Part shown: positions 10,036 through 21,980 of the stretch, piece by piece
Layout of the letters: each line of letters begins with the position of its first letter
Numbering within the stretch: position 1 is the first letter of the stretch
NCBI GenBank assembly: GCA_017979445.1
Contig: CM030719.1
Coordinates: 23,737,996-23,801,995 of the forward strand
DNA: 64,000 nt
Source of the DNA: Akebia trifoliata
Taxonomy: Eukaryota; Streptophyta; Magnoliopsida; Ranunculales; Lardizabalaceae
Reading direction: 5' to 3'
Notes under the pieces: generated by a model
What the model saw: the letters and a program-made list of their open reading frames with translations, nothing else
Database searches by the model: none
What the model was told of the DNA's origin: nothing
Position numbers and translations under genes: made by a program

Positions 10036-10719
10036 TTTTAAAAATGGTTTGTCAATATACAATTAGTAATAAATAAAGAATTTATGGTAACAATTGTTGC
10101 TTTAATAGACTCAGGAGCAGATTTAAATTGCATACAAGAAGGGATAATTCCAACAAAGTATTTCGAGAAAACTACAGAAGGAATATCAACTGCAGATAGT
10201 TCAAGCTTAAAAATAAAATACAAACTCTCCAATGTTCATGTTTGCAATCAAGGAATTTGTATAAACACTCATTTTATCCTAGTAAAAAACTTAACCAAAT
10301 TTGTAATTCTAGGAACACCCTTTTTAGCATTAATCCAACCCTTTACAGTAGATTCAAAAGGAATAAAATGTAAACTATTAGATCAAGAAGTACAATTCGC
10401 GTTCATAGAAGAACCTCAAGATAAAGAGCTAGATATAATAAAAGGTAAAGTTATTACAAGAACAATCAACTTGATAAATAAAAAGAAAAAACAAGTAAAG
10501 TTTTTAAAACAAGAGGTAAATCTTTTAAAAACCCAAGAACAATTAGACAGTCCTGCGTTAAAAATTAAATTTCAAAATTTAAAAAAAATCTTGAGAAGGA
10601 AGTGTGCTCTAGTTTACCTAATGCCTTCTAGCATAGGAAACAACATGAACTTACTTTACCATACGAACCAGACTTCATTGAAAGAGAAATCAAAACTAAA
10701 GCAAGACCTATTTAAATGA
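10036..10719 (+). pseudogene. Endogenous caulimovirid aspartic protease and linker (copy 2)
   Basis: The open segment 10084-10719 begins just before the active-site motif ALIDSGADLNC and continues through the second half of a retropepsin-like fold (VILGTPFLALIQPF). A lysine-rich linker toward the reverse transcriptase follows. The enzyme would cleave the viral polyprotein. It is still open over about 210 codons but is cut off from both neighbours by stops and frame changes. Confidence 0.85.
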
Positions 10720-11988
10720 AAAAAGAGGATTTAGAATACTGCAAAAGGGAAATACAAGATCTGTTAAACAAAAAACTAATAAGACTAAGTAATTCCTCCT
10801 GAAGTTGTCCTGCATTCTATGTTCGAAAACATTCAGAAATAGAAAGAGGAGCACCCAGATTAGTAATAAATTACAAGCTTCTAAACAAGACGCTTAGATG
10901 GATAAGGTATCCTATACCCAATAAAAAAGACTTGTTAAATAGATTATATAAAGCCACTATTTTCTCAAAATTTGACATGAAATCAGGTTTTTGACAAATA
11001 AAGATAGCAAATCAAGATAAGTACAAGACAACTTTTACAGTACCATTCGGACACTATGAATGGAATGTAATGTCATTTGGATTAAAGAATGCACCCAGCG
11101 AATTTCAAAGAATTATGAATGATATTTTCAACCAATTTTCAAAATTTATTATAGTATACATAGATGACGTCCTTGTATACTCAAAATCAATAGAACAACA
11201 TTGGAAGCATTTAGATGCCTTTATTAATACTATAAAATTTAATGGATTAGTAATATCAGTCCAAAAATAGTTTTGTTCCAAACCCAAATTAAGTTCTTAG
11301 GACACAATATCAAGGATGAAACAATAATTCCAATAGAAAGGTCATTACAATCCGCAAACAAATTTCCTGATGAAATAAAAAACAAAAAATAATTACAAAG
11401 ATTCCTAGGAAGCTTAAACTATATAAGAGACTTCTACCACAATCTTCACATTATAGCAAAACCTTTATTTTAGAGATTAAGAAAGAAAGCTCCAGAATGG
11501 ACTAAAGAACACACCGAACCTGTCAAGCAATTAAAGTTAAGATTACAAGAAATACCTTGTTTAAATATTCCAAATCCCAATTACTAAAGATAGTAGAAAC
11601 TGACGCAAATGATATAGGATATGGAGGAATATTAAAACAAGAGACAAACAAAAAACAAGAATAATTAGTAAGATATACTTCAGAAATTTGGAATCCTACG
11701 CAACAAAAGTATTCTACAGTCAAAAAGGAGATTTTATCCATTGTTTTATGTATTTCCAAATTTCAGGATGATTTACTCAACCAAGAATTTATTTTAAGAA
11801 TAGATTGTAAATCAGCAAAATTTATTTTAGAAAAAGATGTCAAAAATATTACTTCAAAACATATTTTTGCTCGATGGCAAGTCATATTATCTATTTTTTA
11901 TTTCAAAATAGAATATATAAAAGGAGAAGTTAACTCTATACCAGATTTTCTTACCAGAGAATTTTTACAGGGTAAACAAGATGAGTGA
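10716..11988 (+). pseudogene. Endogenous caulimovirid reverse transcriptase and RNase H (copy 2), decayed
   Basis: Several frames together give a full-length domain order. Reverse transcriptase motifs include a FDMKSGF-type block with a stop inside it (about 10970-10995), FGLKNAPSEFQ and the catalytic IVYIDDVLVYS (about 11150-11180). The connection follows, then RNase H with acidic residues in ETDAND, KKEILS, RIDCKSA and a final PDFLTRE near 11945. At least five stops or frame changes block expression. The last codons overlap the start of the next viral ORF by 8 bases (11981-11988), the tight coupling expected in these viruses. Confidence 0.85.
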
Positions 11989-13204
11989 AAATCCAATAAA
12001 ACCTAAATCCAAGAGTTCTTATGCCATGGCAACAGGCACACCACCTAAAATAACTCCAATAAACCCCCTTCAATTTGGCTACCCTAGTAATCTGTCTAAC
12101 AAGTTCCAAGTTTTAGGAACAACAAGTCCAATAAAATCTTACTCCCAAACAGTGACAACTTCTTCAAGTCAAGAACAAGAACCCACATCTCCTTTCTCCT
12201 TAAGACCACAATACATATACAAGTCTAACCTAAACCCAATTATGACAATAGAACCCGAATTGGAAAAATCTTGCCCAGTCAATTTTCATCAAACCAAATC
12301 ATTTTATCTTATCAATCCACACTAAAACCTAAAAATTCTATGAGTTCATTCTCGTAGATTCAGACTCTGCACTCATCACCCATACTCCAGATAAAAATGA
12401 TCCTAGTAGAATTTCCATTCAAAATGTCAAATCCTAAAAATCCTTACCCTCACTACTTGGGGACAAAATCCCAATACCATGAAAAGACTGTCCCAACCTT
12501 TCAATCCTCAATATTACAATTACTGGGACTACCAGAAGGCTTGGTTCAATACTTTCACCTTCCAAAATGATCAATATAACCATTCCTGATTTTTCTTATT
12601 CAATGACCAAATCAAGATACAGTTCCCAAATTGGTTTGCAGAATAGTGGAATCAATATGGACCCATACCAGCCATTCTCCCTACACCAGTACATGAAGGA
12701 TTCCAATATTTCATCCAAAATTTCATGGCTCAAGAGCACCTAAGTCAGACTCCAAATCTTTTAACCTTTTTTTCACAATTTTCCCTAGCATGGATCTGCT
12801 GTTGGGAATATTGTACAGGTTCAATATCTCAATTTCATCCAATTCCAGCATTCTCAAGAAAATTTAAAGTCAAATGGTGGGCAAATCTGATATTCGATAA
12901 AGCCACTAAAGCAGGAGTTACAGCATGGTTGCATAGTCATCCTCAACAATTAAGAATATTTGCACCAAGTTCCTCAGAGTTTTCACTCTCCAAGTCACAG
13001 TTATTACAATCTAAGTTGGCAGGAGCATCTTCAAAGGTAGAAATGCCAAACACTTACTTGAAGTACTATCTCAAGTTGATGAAGATGAAGACCCATTTGA
13101 AGACTTCACTCCTCTTAACGAAGATGATTGTGAAGGAATACTTCCTCCATGCCATTATCCAAATATATGAAGTCAAGAAAAGTCCAGTCAAAGTTCAAGA
13201 ATGA
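11981..13204 (+). pseudogene. Endogenous caulimovirid second ORF (copy 2), decayed
   Basis: It begins with an ATG that overlaps the polyprotein stop and is open to 12325, encoding an S/T/P-rich N-terminus. The tryptophan-rich core follows (YWDYQKAW near 12520, WW near 12640, VKWW near 12870), with frame changes, and an acidic tail ends near 13204. It corresponds to 3330-4043 in copy 1. Its function is not known to me. Parts are open for 115-160 codons but the whole is broken. Confidence 0.6.
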
Positions 13205-13610
13205 AATCAAGAAATATCAAGTCAATAAATAGAGTATCCAAGAATAATCTAAAATAGAAATAATAAAATATTACTATCTCTAGTGGGAAACCACCCAAAG
13301 GCAGCCGCCCATGTGCTGTTAGAGATAAAAAGAATATCTAAATAATATCTTCTTTGGAACCTGATAGCCACCTGTCCAAAATTTTACCCATCAACCTGTC
13401 CATCTATTTCAAATCACCCAATTTTATTTTCTCAAAAGTCGCATCTGATATCCTTATCTCTTTAAAAGCAGACCCCATTATTAAAAAGTAAACTCCACTA
13501 TAATCCTTATCCCCTCAAAAGCAAACCCCATTATCAAGTTTCAAAAAAGAAAAAGACAAGTGTCAAAATCCCTATTCGGACTCCAAATAACTTGTTTCAA
13601 GTCCGAGCTC
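13205..13610 (+). promoter_or_regulatory. Viral intergenic and promoter region (copy 2)
   Basis: No coding frame is present. Short imperfect repeats occur near 13460-13540 (AAAGCAGACCCCATTAT and AAAGCAAACCCCATTAT). This is the counterpart of the enhancer region in copy 1, but without the 100-bp duplication. Confidence 0.5.
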
Positions 13611-13617
13611 TATAAAA
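13611..13617 (+). promoter_or_regulatory. TATA box of the viral pregenomic RNA promoter (copy 2)
   Basis: TATAAAA lies 604 bp upstream of the primer-binding site, close to the leader length known for caulimoviruses. Transcription would start near 13640. Confidence 0.65.
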
Positions 13618-13893
13618 GAAAATGAAAACTTCATTTGCAAACATCCGGAGAAAAAACCTTCAAAACGAAGAAAACCCTTAAATTTCGATTCACCAATCAA
13701 ACCTCTTAGCCAACTTACCTTCCAGCCAATCATTCAGCCAATCTCTTTCTATCATCAATGATCCATAAAAGAAACTATTTATGTAATCTTTTAATATTTT
13801 AATATTTTAATATTTTGATATTTTGTATTAAGTTGTTATTTTACTTTGGTGTACTTTGTAAACAAGTTTGTTATAAACTATATTGTTTTACTT

Positions 13894-14097
13894 ATGCCTC
13901 GTTATAATTTTAATATAGAAAAAAGGTATAAATTATTAAGAATATATTTTGAAGAATTACTTGTTAAAGAATTATCTTATTTAAGAGAAAACAAACCAAG
14001 AGACAAAGAATACTGGGAAAACCATCAAAAATTGGTAGAAATCAGAGAAGAATATTTCATAATGTCCAGATTAAGATTTGAACAAAGGAACCCCTAA
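13894..14097 (+). CDS. Small open reading frame in the viral leader
   Basis: A 67-codon ORF from ATG at 13894 encodes a highly charged protein rich in R, E, K and Y with helical spacing. An in-frame upstream ATG at 13846 would add 16 residues. It lies between the TATA box and the primer-binding site, where caulimovirid leaders carry short upstream ORFs. It is the only intact ORF of this copy's leader. I know no homologue; it may be a chance ORF or a real leader peptide. Confidence 0.4.
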   Translation: MPRYNFNIEKRYKLLRIYFEELLVKELSYLRENKPRDKEYWENHQKLVEIREEYFIMSRLRFEQRNP

Positions 14098-14214
14098 ATT
14101 AACGTCTTACCAGCCCAAGACAGAGTAAGATTTAGATTTATCGGACCACATAATTAAATCTAGACTGTTAAATCTGTTTTGAATTTACTTTTATACTTAA
14201 GATCCTGGAGAAAG

Positions 14215-14228
14215 TGGTATCAGAGCCA
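14215..14228 (+). other. tRNA-Met primer-binding site (viral copy 2)
   Basis: TGGTATCAGAGCCA, identical to the site at 4800-4813, marks the origin of minus-strand DNA synthesis. About 25 bp downstream the leader jumps straight into movement-protein coding sequence, so the region between was deleted. Confidence 0.9.
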
Positions 14229-14249
14229 TAGTGGAAGAGACAAAAGACA

Positions 14250-14388
14250 TCTTAATTTTACAGATTCCTTATTAGGTTTAATAGAATCAAGTCTTTGTGA
14301 TAGACCAATATACTTTGACAGTTTTCCTAATTTTACAGTGGCTCTATCAGATCCAGGAATAATGAAAGTTTTAAGCCTTAACATACAA
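14250..14388 (+). pseudogene. Movement-protein core fragment (caulimovirid)
   Basis: The frame reads LLGLIESSLCD then FPNFTVALSDPGIM, the conserved 30K-type movement-protein core of plant pararetroviruses. It breaks off at about 14388 into inverted reverse transcriptase sequence. Confidence 0.75.
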
Positions 14389-14868
14389 ATGGCATTTCAT
14401 TCCATTCATAGTGTTCGAATGGTACTGTGAAAGCTGTCTTGTACCTATCTTGATTTGCTATCTTTATTTGCCAAAAATCTGATTTCATGTCAAATTTTGA
14501 GAAAATAGTGGCTTCATATAATTTATTTAACAAGTCTTTTTTATTGGGTATAGGATACCTTATCCATCTTAGCGTCTTGTTTAGAAGCTTGTAATTTATT
14601 ACTTTTGTCAATTGTTCTTTTAAATCTTCATCTATTTCTAATTCATTTATTTTTTGCTTTACTTTACATTGGTTTTTATAATGCCCTATTTTTCACTTGA
14701 TATAGAATGTTACCATTATTTTTAAGCTTGAACCATCTGCAGTTGATATTCCTTCTGTAGTTTTCTCGAAATACTTTATTAGGATTATCCCTTCTTGTAT
14801 GCAATTTAAATCTGCTCATGAGTCTATTAAAGCAACAATTGTTACCATAAATTCTTTATTTATTACAA
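14389..14868 (-). pseudogene. Inverted viral mosaic: reverse transcriptase, zinc finger and protease pieces
   Basis: Three minus-strand pieces abut. 14389-14605 is reverse transcriptase fingers (open 14378-14611), about 14606-14695 is the zinc-finger region (reverse complement of about 9450-9530), and 14700-14868 is protease (reverse complement of about 10075-10230). Their order along the minus strand does not match the viral genome. All are very close copies of the plus-strand sequence 4-5 kb upstream. Confidence 0.8.
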
Positions 14869-15243
14869 TTAAGAGAAAATATAAAAAATGAGAAAACAAA
14901 AGAAAAAAATTTCCAATGATACAATCTCCAAGAAATATTTAAAAAATTTAAAACACCAGAAAAGGAAGTAACAGTTCAAGATTTACAAAGAGAAGTAATC
15001 AAATAAAAGAAGAAATCAAAAGGTTGTACATAATCAATAAAGGACAACAAGAACAAATAGATCTATTAAATTTTAATAAGCTAAAACAGGAAGAAGTAAT
15101 AGAAGAGAAAGAACAATCAGAAGAAAACTTTATCTAAATAATTAACAAAATCCAATTCCAAAAATGGTTTGTCAATATACAGTTAGTAATAAATAAAGCA
15201 TTTATGGTAATAATTGTTGCTTTAATAGACTCAGGAGCAGATT
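14869..15243 (+). pseudogene. Second copy of the viral coiled-coil spacer and protease start
   Basis: This repeats about 9742-10120 on the same strand with a few substitutions and small gaps, and ends inside the protease active-site codons (GGAGCAGATT). With the inverted protease piece just before it, the two form a partial palindrome centred near 14868. Confidence 0.85.
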
Positions 15244-16570
15244 GACTTGTAAATCCGTGATAAAGACTCCAAACATAACTGATCCCATGTTTAACATCCA
15301 ACTGAACATACCATCAAAAGCCTACAAAAAGCGACAAAGTGATATAAAATATTTTGACCATTATTGACTTTTTTCCTAGTAATCGTTGCAACTTGATGTG
15401 TAAATGGTAGAGATAGAGATTAAATTATGAACTTGAGTAAGTCGAATTCGTTCCACAAGGACAGTCAGGATTCACTTAAACTTCGAATTGAAAAATAAAA
15501 TAAAATTTAAAAATAGATTGGTTAAAAACAAAACAGGCCTGTAGTATCATAGAGATGAAACTTAATATGTAAATGAATTTAAAGCATGAAATAGAGATTG
15601 AAGATATAAAAAAGAAGGCTTGGAGAGTTCAATTCAGTCACTACAAATCATCCATAATTTCCATTAATTCTAAGTATTACTCAATCCATGTAGCAAGTCA
15701 TTGCTCATGGATCGGAGGGTGGAACAATTTAAGCATTGAGTGTAACCAAAGATTATTCATAAAAATCCTGATTTAATTGAGATTGCCTAATTTATACCTC
15801 AATTTTACACAGAGCATAGCCATTCTTGAACTTATCTAAGCAATGACTATCAAAGCTTGAATCAGAAATATAAATTAGGTAAGCTAACTATAAAAGAATT
15901 TTCAGAATGATTAACATGTAAAGCAAAAATATTGAATTAAAACTACATTAGAGAGATAAACTTACTCGGGCATTATTGACCTCTCTAAAGAGAGTCTAAC
16001 CACTCATTGCAAGGTTCATAGTTGTAGCAATAACAAAAGTAAGAAGATAATAGGTGAAGAAAATGATGTCAAATGAAGCTGCATTTTTTATTTCTACTTT
16101 TAATGGACTCTCAAACGAGTTACAAAAAGAATTAAAGGATGAAAAATCAACAAAATCACTCTTGATGCTCTCACTATCATCAAAAGTTCTCTTAAAGAAC
16201 AAAGGGATTACATAATCACAAAGATTTATAGAAAGAAAATGAAAAAATTCAGGGACCCCTTCATTTGGAACAACTATTTAATTTATAGCATTCGTAACTG
16301 GGTTGTCGGGTCAGTTTGTTGCTTGATTCGATTCGAAAGGATCATTCAGTTACAATGACCGAATCATTTGAAATTTTCAGTATAAATCTTGAGGCCAAAT
16401 TCCTCGAGATCACCGCGACGCACTAGGGTGATGCCACCACGCAGTGACGTGACATCGAATTTTTTTGAGATTTTGCTGGATGCTTTCTTTTTTGGTTGCA
16501 CATTGTAATAAAACTTGTTATATAACTTATTGATTTTCGAATGCACCTTATTTACCTGTAATTAACAAGA
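15244..16570. other. Repeat-like DNA, no recognised gene
   Basis: Viral sequence ends at 15243. A segment at about 15370-16260 has the texture of a decayed retroelement (GTCGAATTCGTTCCACAAGG near 15443 and TGACCTCTCTAAAGAGAG near 15976), but I cannot place it in a family. Frames at 15573-15776 and 15996-16202 show no motif. Confidence 0.35.
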
Positions 16571-19541
16571 AATTCTCATTTGCTTCATTAATTTTGAATT
16601 TTAATATAATTTACTATCATTTATATGAACTAACATTTATATGTTGATAATATTGATGGAATTACGGTACCAAAATCGAATTATTGGGACCTTATCACCT
16701 AGTAACTTACAATTACACTTTTTTTACATCAATAACTTTTACAATACTTCTTCATCATTTTTAATCATTATGACCTTCGTAATTAATTTATTGTCTTTAA
16801 CAATCTTCATATGAGGGCTACAGTCACCTTTTGTCCTCTTATGCGTCATCAACATTTCACGGAAAAATTAGGGTTCGAGCTATTTAATGATGATGTGTCA
16901 TATCATAAACCTAATTTTGAGACGATATCTCACAACCCAAAAAAGATTGTGGTGCCATATATGGTTGTTTTATTCATTTATGATTATGTCATTCCATCTC
17001 TTTGTCACTATTCAAAATATTCTTGATTTTGTGTTTATCTCTGTTTTAGCATATTGTTAAGGCACCATGTGTTGGATTTGTCAATACTGGTCAGCGGATT
17101 TTTGATAATGGTATACTCTTTAGTATTAAGGTATTCTCTTCTCATATCATTAATAATGAAATGAGCTAAAAGTTCACCTTTGGTTAAAACATAAATACCC
17201 TGAAGATTATCATCAACGGTTGTAATTCATTCATATTAACAAATGTGATACTAATCTTTTGATGAGTAAAGCAACTTAGGTGCTTATTTCTTCATATACA
17301 CATGGATATGTTCTTTTTCCTATTTTTACTTTCAAACCTTGCGATTGTTTATGCAATTAAGGGTTAAATTTTACATTACTCATTGTCATCATCACATAGA
17401 CTTTATTCCAAGTATTTTAGTCCAGAACATGAATTTTTTTTTCTACTCAACATTATCTAGTATTCATCTTTTATCAAGGATTCAAGGCATATCCATTATT
17501 TATATGTGTTTTTTTTTTTTTAATTATTGATTACATTTCTCTTCAAAATAGTCAGAGATAACAGTCCATCAAACAAAAATATGTAGCAAAAAACTTGAGA
17601 GTAAGTATAGGCCATGCTTAGCATTTCATGTTTTTCTTCCAATAAATATGTTATATTTGATCATTCTCTATAATAATAATGGGTTCAAGGGTTTTTACAG
17701 ATTACTACTATATGTGGGTGGGTCATGGAGTCATATCTTGTTGTGTAATCTATATATATATATAGATAAAATTATTTAATTTTGAGTTTACTAGTGACAA
17801 CTCTTTTTCTTTAGCTTTAATTTTGTTTACTGGCCTTTATCTTTAAATTACGGTGTTGTAATTGTATAATGTGTTTGAATTTTTATTCATTTCTTATCCA
17901 GGTATTTTGTTTTTTGGGTAGAAGAATGCATTGGTGAGTTTCAAATCCCTCTTGTTTTGTGAAAACATTTAGTTTTACAATACAATCTTATTAATATTTC
18001 AATATAACCTCTAAAATACCTTATAATTTATACAATCCATCCTATAAACATGTCTATAGGTTTCAATTTGAGAATCATAGGTTTATTTGTAACTGTTGTG
18101 ACCTAGTTTGATTAATTCTTATTTATCCTAAGGTGGTGATGTTCTACGACAATGTTTTTAAAATAAATAATATTAAAATTAACATCCTAAAAATCCACAT
18201 AGTAGATTCTACAATCTAATTCTCAATGTACTTTTTTTTTCTTATGTTGCTAAGTACAATATTAGGTCAAATTTTGGCCCATATTTTTTAATTATGTTAT
18301 TAGAAATGTTATTATAGTCTTTTTTAAGTTTCAAAGTAGTCACTGTGTTATAATTTTATACCAGGAGATCACTATTATTCTTTTTTGTTTATTATTTTCA
18401 CTCGTTTTATGTGAAAGGTGAAAAGCATGGTAGGGTTTCTTACTTTTCAAATCTTTTTATCGGTAATGTAATTTCAAATTCTTAATTTTTTTTATTTGAT
18501 TTAATTCAATCTAGTCTTTTTTTTTATTTATAAATTTTAGTCTGAAACCCTAATACTGTTTACACAATTGGATTCTAAATCTTGTGTTCAAGCAATGATC
18601 AACAATCTCAATATTTTTGTGTTTTAGTTTAATTTATTGATTGCTAGATTTATTTATTTTAAGATTTTTATTTGGTTGCTAGAAATGCAAGGATTTAGGT
18701 TTTTTGTTACTATTAGGTATTGGTTTGAAGATGCAATTGTGATTATGTTGTAAATTTCATTGGAATGGCTGAAGTTAGAAACTATTTTAAAATGTAATGT
18801 GAAGAATCAATAAAAATTGGTCAAGATTTTTAAATACTGATGTGATTATGATGTATTCTGTTTAAGAAATCATAAATTTTTATAGGGTATGTGATTAAAG
18901 ATTTATTAGACGTATAGGAAGTTTTTCTTGAGATTTTACAAGCATAATATCTACTTTTATGAGATTTTATTGATAGTCTTTTAAACCATCTTACAAGATA
19001 AAAAACTGTATGATTTTCTATATTCAAGTCAAAGTTAATTGATAGTTGTGAGGTATATTTCACATTTTTTGTTTGTCTAAATATCCCTATATTTTATTAT
19101 TGTTTGGTTGTCAAGTTATTGATATTTTTTGGTTATGTGAGCTTTCATTCACACTTGCATCCATGCACATGCTGAGCACAATTACTTTTACAAAAGAAGC
19201 CATTATGTTTATGATTGCTCACTCTAGACCTTTTTTTATTGCACCATTTGACTCATATTCTCTTTTTAGGCTGTTCTTGCGATGATATCTTCTCCTACTG
19301 CAATGACTCTCTCCATGATCGATGCTGGTGGTGAAACTATAATACCTGCAATAACTACATCTCAAGTGTGACTCATCACTTTTTGAGTGAAAACCAATTA
19401 GACTTCACACTTTCTCAAGCTTTCAACTAGAATTTTTTTTTGCTTGGTCTATTTCTAGAAAATTACTTTTTGCAAATTTTCTTAGTATAAACATATGATT
19501 ACATGAAGAGCCTTATTAGAATAGGATTCATGTTAAATTTA
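16571..19541. other. AT-rich DNA with possible exon scraps
   Basis: No gene can be joined. A 71-codon frame at 16811-17026 and a short open stretch at about 17050-17140 (with GFVNTGQRIFDNG) read slightly like protein but match nothing I know. The rest is T-rich, intron-like sequence with a (TA)n tract near 17745-17764. Confidence 0.4.
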
Positions 19542-19700
19542 TTGCAAGTTAACTTCTATATTCGAGGACCCCACGAAGCTGGAAAGGTTTATAGTAAGAT
19601 GTTTAAAGATAAAGTGGACAAGCAATGGAAGTTCACATACTTGATTGTTGAGATTATATAGCCTTTACAAGCGCAATTGATGCTGGAATCTTATGTCCCA
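19542..19700 (+). pseudogene. TIM21-like mitochondrial import subunit pseudogene fragment
   Basis: A single 53-codon stretch reads [19 protein letters not shown], then [17 protein letters not shown] and, after an in-frame stop, QAQLMLESYV. This matches the conserved intermembrane-space domain of plant TIM21-like proteins, part of the inner-membrane import machinery (family recognised from memory). The stop and loss of everything around it show that it is a dead fragment. It lies about 1 kb inside the CACTA terminus at 20743, which suggests capture. Confidence 0.65.
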
Positions 19701-20390
19701 ACTTAAGATTGTAGAGAATGAGACCCATAAGGAAAAGCTTGATGAGATAGAGTTCTCTCTCATAATATAAAAAACAAGATCAATATGATTTCTCTTCAAA
19801 TATTGACCGGCTCTATACCTTCAGATGCAACAAAGATGACGAACACACGGGTCCAACATAATTTAATTAAATCTTATGTTAGTTTACTCTCATCCTTTGC
19901 TTTGGTTTGATTAGTGTCACAATTTATGTTATTTCGTCAATCTTATAACCTCATACTATTTATCACCATGTAGTTTGTGATGAAGAACTTGAAGTGCCTC
20001 CAAGATGCAAAGCTGATACACCTTACCTAAGTATTGTTGGAAAGTTATGAGCTCATACTAAGAGCATCTTGTGATCGGTTCAGGAAACTTTAGCTGCGTA
20101 CAACTCTCAAATTCTTGTTTTCCTCTGAGCTGTTTCAGATGCTACAAGCCCAAGGATGCAAAATTAGATGGGTTGACAAGGCGTTGATTTTGGTTTAGAA
20201 TTTGCATCAAGAGACCAAGTTCTATGTGTAACATGTATGTTTGTTATTATACGACATTTTGTAATTTTGATGGTGAAATGCTTGGTAATTTTGTAAATTA
20301 TAACTCATTGTAAATTTTTTTTTTTGTATAAATGAATGTGATAGAGAATCTCGATGTTCTCTATTTGGGTCTATTTTGTGTATTAATTTT
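19701..20390. other. No recognised gene
   Basis: Plus-strand sequence near 19720-20200 has moderately coding-like composition but every frame is broken and nothing could be identified. Confidence 0.4.
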
Positions 20391-20743
20391 ATTTTTAAGT
20401 TTAGTATCAGTTTATGACCAGTTTAGATATCAATTTGTAACCGATGCCTAAAGTCTCAAACTTAAGACATCAGTCTTATAGATATCGAATTTTAAATCGA
20501 TGTTTAAGGTATTTTTTTGTGTTAGTATCTTTTGATTTATAAATGCAAAATTGGAATGATTTTCAGCCGTTCCAAATTTTGCGTTTTTGATGATTTTTAG
20601 CCATTCCAAATCCTAAGATCTAGAACGGCTTACAACCGTTTAATTTCATTAACAACGTCTCGATCAGAGACGGTTTGTCAACCGTTTGAAACTGGCTTAG
20701 GAACGATTATAAACCGTTCATAATTTCCATTTTTGTTGTAGTG
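20391..20743 (-). mobile_element. CACTA-type transposon terminus with subterminal repeats
   Basis: The right end reads TTTTTGTTGTAGTG (reverse complement CACTACAACAAAAA), a typical CACTA/En-Spm terminus, ending at 20743. Inside it are repeated AACGGTT/AACCGTT motifs at about 20630-20725, as expected for transposase-binding subterminal repeats. The partner end is uncertain (candidate 5584). Confidence 0.7.
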
Positions 20744-21980
20744 TATTTATCATTTTTTCAATTATTGTTGTTATTGTTTTCTTCTTATATGTTTATCAAT
20801 TAACGTTATTGAATTAAAAAAAAAATGAACTCTTGAAAGGATCTTCTTCGAAAGAAGTTCATATTTAATTACTGAATAATTTGAGAATTTCAATATTTGA
20901 ATAATAAAAATTCTGCTTTGAATTCAAGTTTTTTAGATGATGGAGCAGTATGTTTTAATAATTTTTTTTTTAACTATATGATATGTAATTAAATATCCAT
21001 GGACAAACAATCATCGATCTGAAATGGATTGAGTGTCGGTTAAGTTTGAAGTTCCAAAAATAATTAATCATATATTCATCCATGACCCTTACAAAAAATG
21101 GTATTCTTGAAAATAAGTAAAAATAATTATTAATTTTTCTTTATCTTAATCGTTCGTTAGATAAAGATTCATATCTATCATAAGAAAAATTCATTTTAAA
21201 TAGGATTTAGAAAAGTAAGTGACTTGAGAAATATTTCAATAGTATGAAGAGTCATGTTCTGTATGAAATTTTATTAACAAGGAAAAAAATATTTTGTTAT
21301 TTTCACCAACATACGACATTTGATGTGTTCACTTGAAAATGTGTCAATCTGGTACTAACTCTAAGATATTTAGATTTTGATTTGTAAAAAAATTATTTGC
21401 TGAATGATATAAAGATAGATATTAGTATAATTAATTTGATTTTATATGTACACAACCACCGTAACTGATTGTGTTTTAGAGGAAAATATCAAATTCTTTG
21501 TATTAGTCAAACAACAAATTATATCCAAGAGGAAAAAGAAATCTAAGTTATCTTTTTAATTTCATCAATCTTTTTTGCTGATTTATCTGTTAGAGTTGGC
21601 CTGAATAAAATATAGAGGCAAATACTTATTATGTCAACATAAAGTAGACCATTGATTGAGTAAGATCAATATATAGAAATTGGGTGTAAAATATATATAT
21701 CTATATTTATTATAATGAGAGGAGGCTGGGTTGAAAAATAAAAAATGCAAAAATTTAAATTTAAAGTTGGTATAATCAATGTCATTTTGGTAAAAATAAA
21801 AAATATTTACTATTATAATAAGATAAAGTTAAGTTGAAGAGTCAAAAGTGGTAAATGCTATCACAAATACCCAAAATCACATTGGTTAGTTTTTGAAATT
21901 ACAAAAAAAGAGTTATGATTCAATACAAATAGTGTTTACGTGGCAAAATTTGGTTAATTTTGAAAACACATTGGTCTCTT
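20744..21980. other. AT-rich intergenic DNA, no feature
   Basis: No coding frame, long repeat or element terminus was seen in this stretch. Confidence 0.5.

Noticed and set aside
16811..17026. Possible exon of a host gene
   Set aside because: No recognised motif and no partner exon; composition alone is not enough.
5584..20743. A single 15-kb CACTA transposon enclosing virus copy 2, the solo LTR and gene scraps
   Set aside because: Termini agree only over about 13 bases, subterminal repeats differ and flanking triplets are not identical. Kept only as a possibility.
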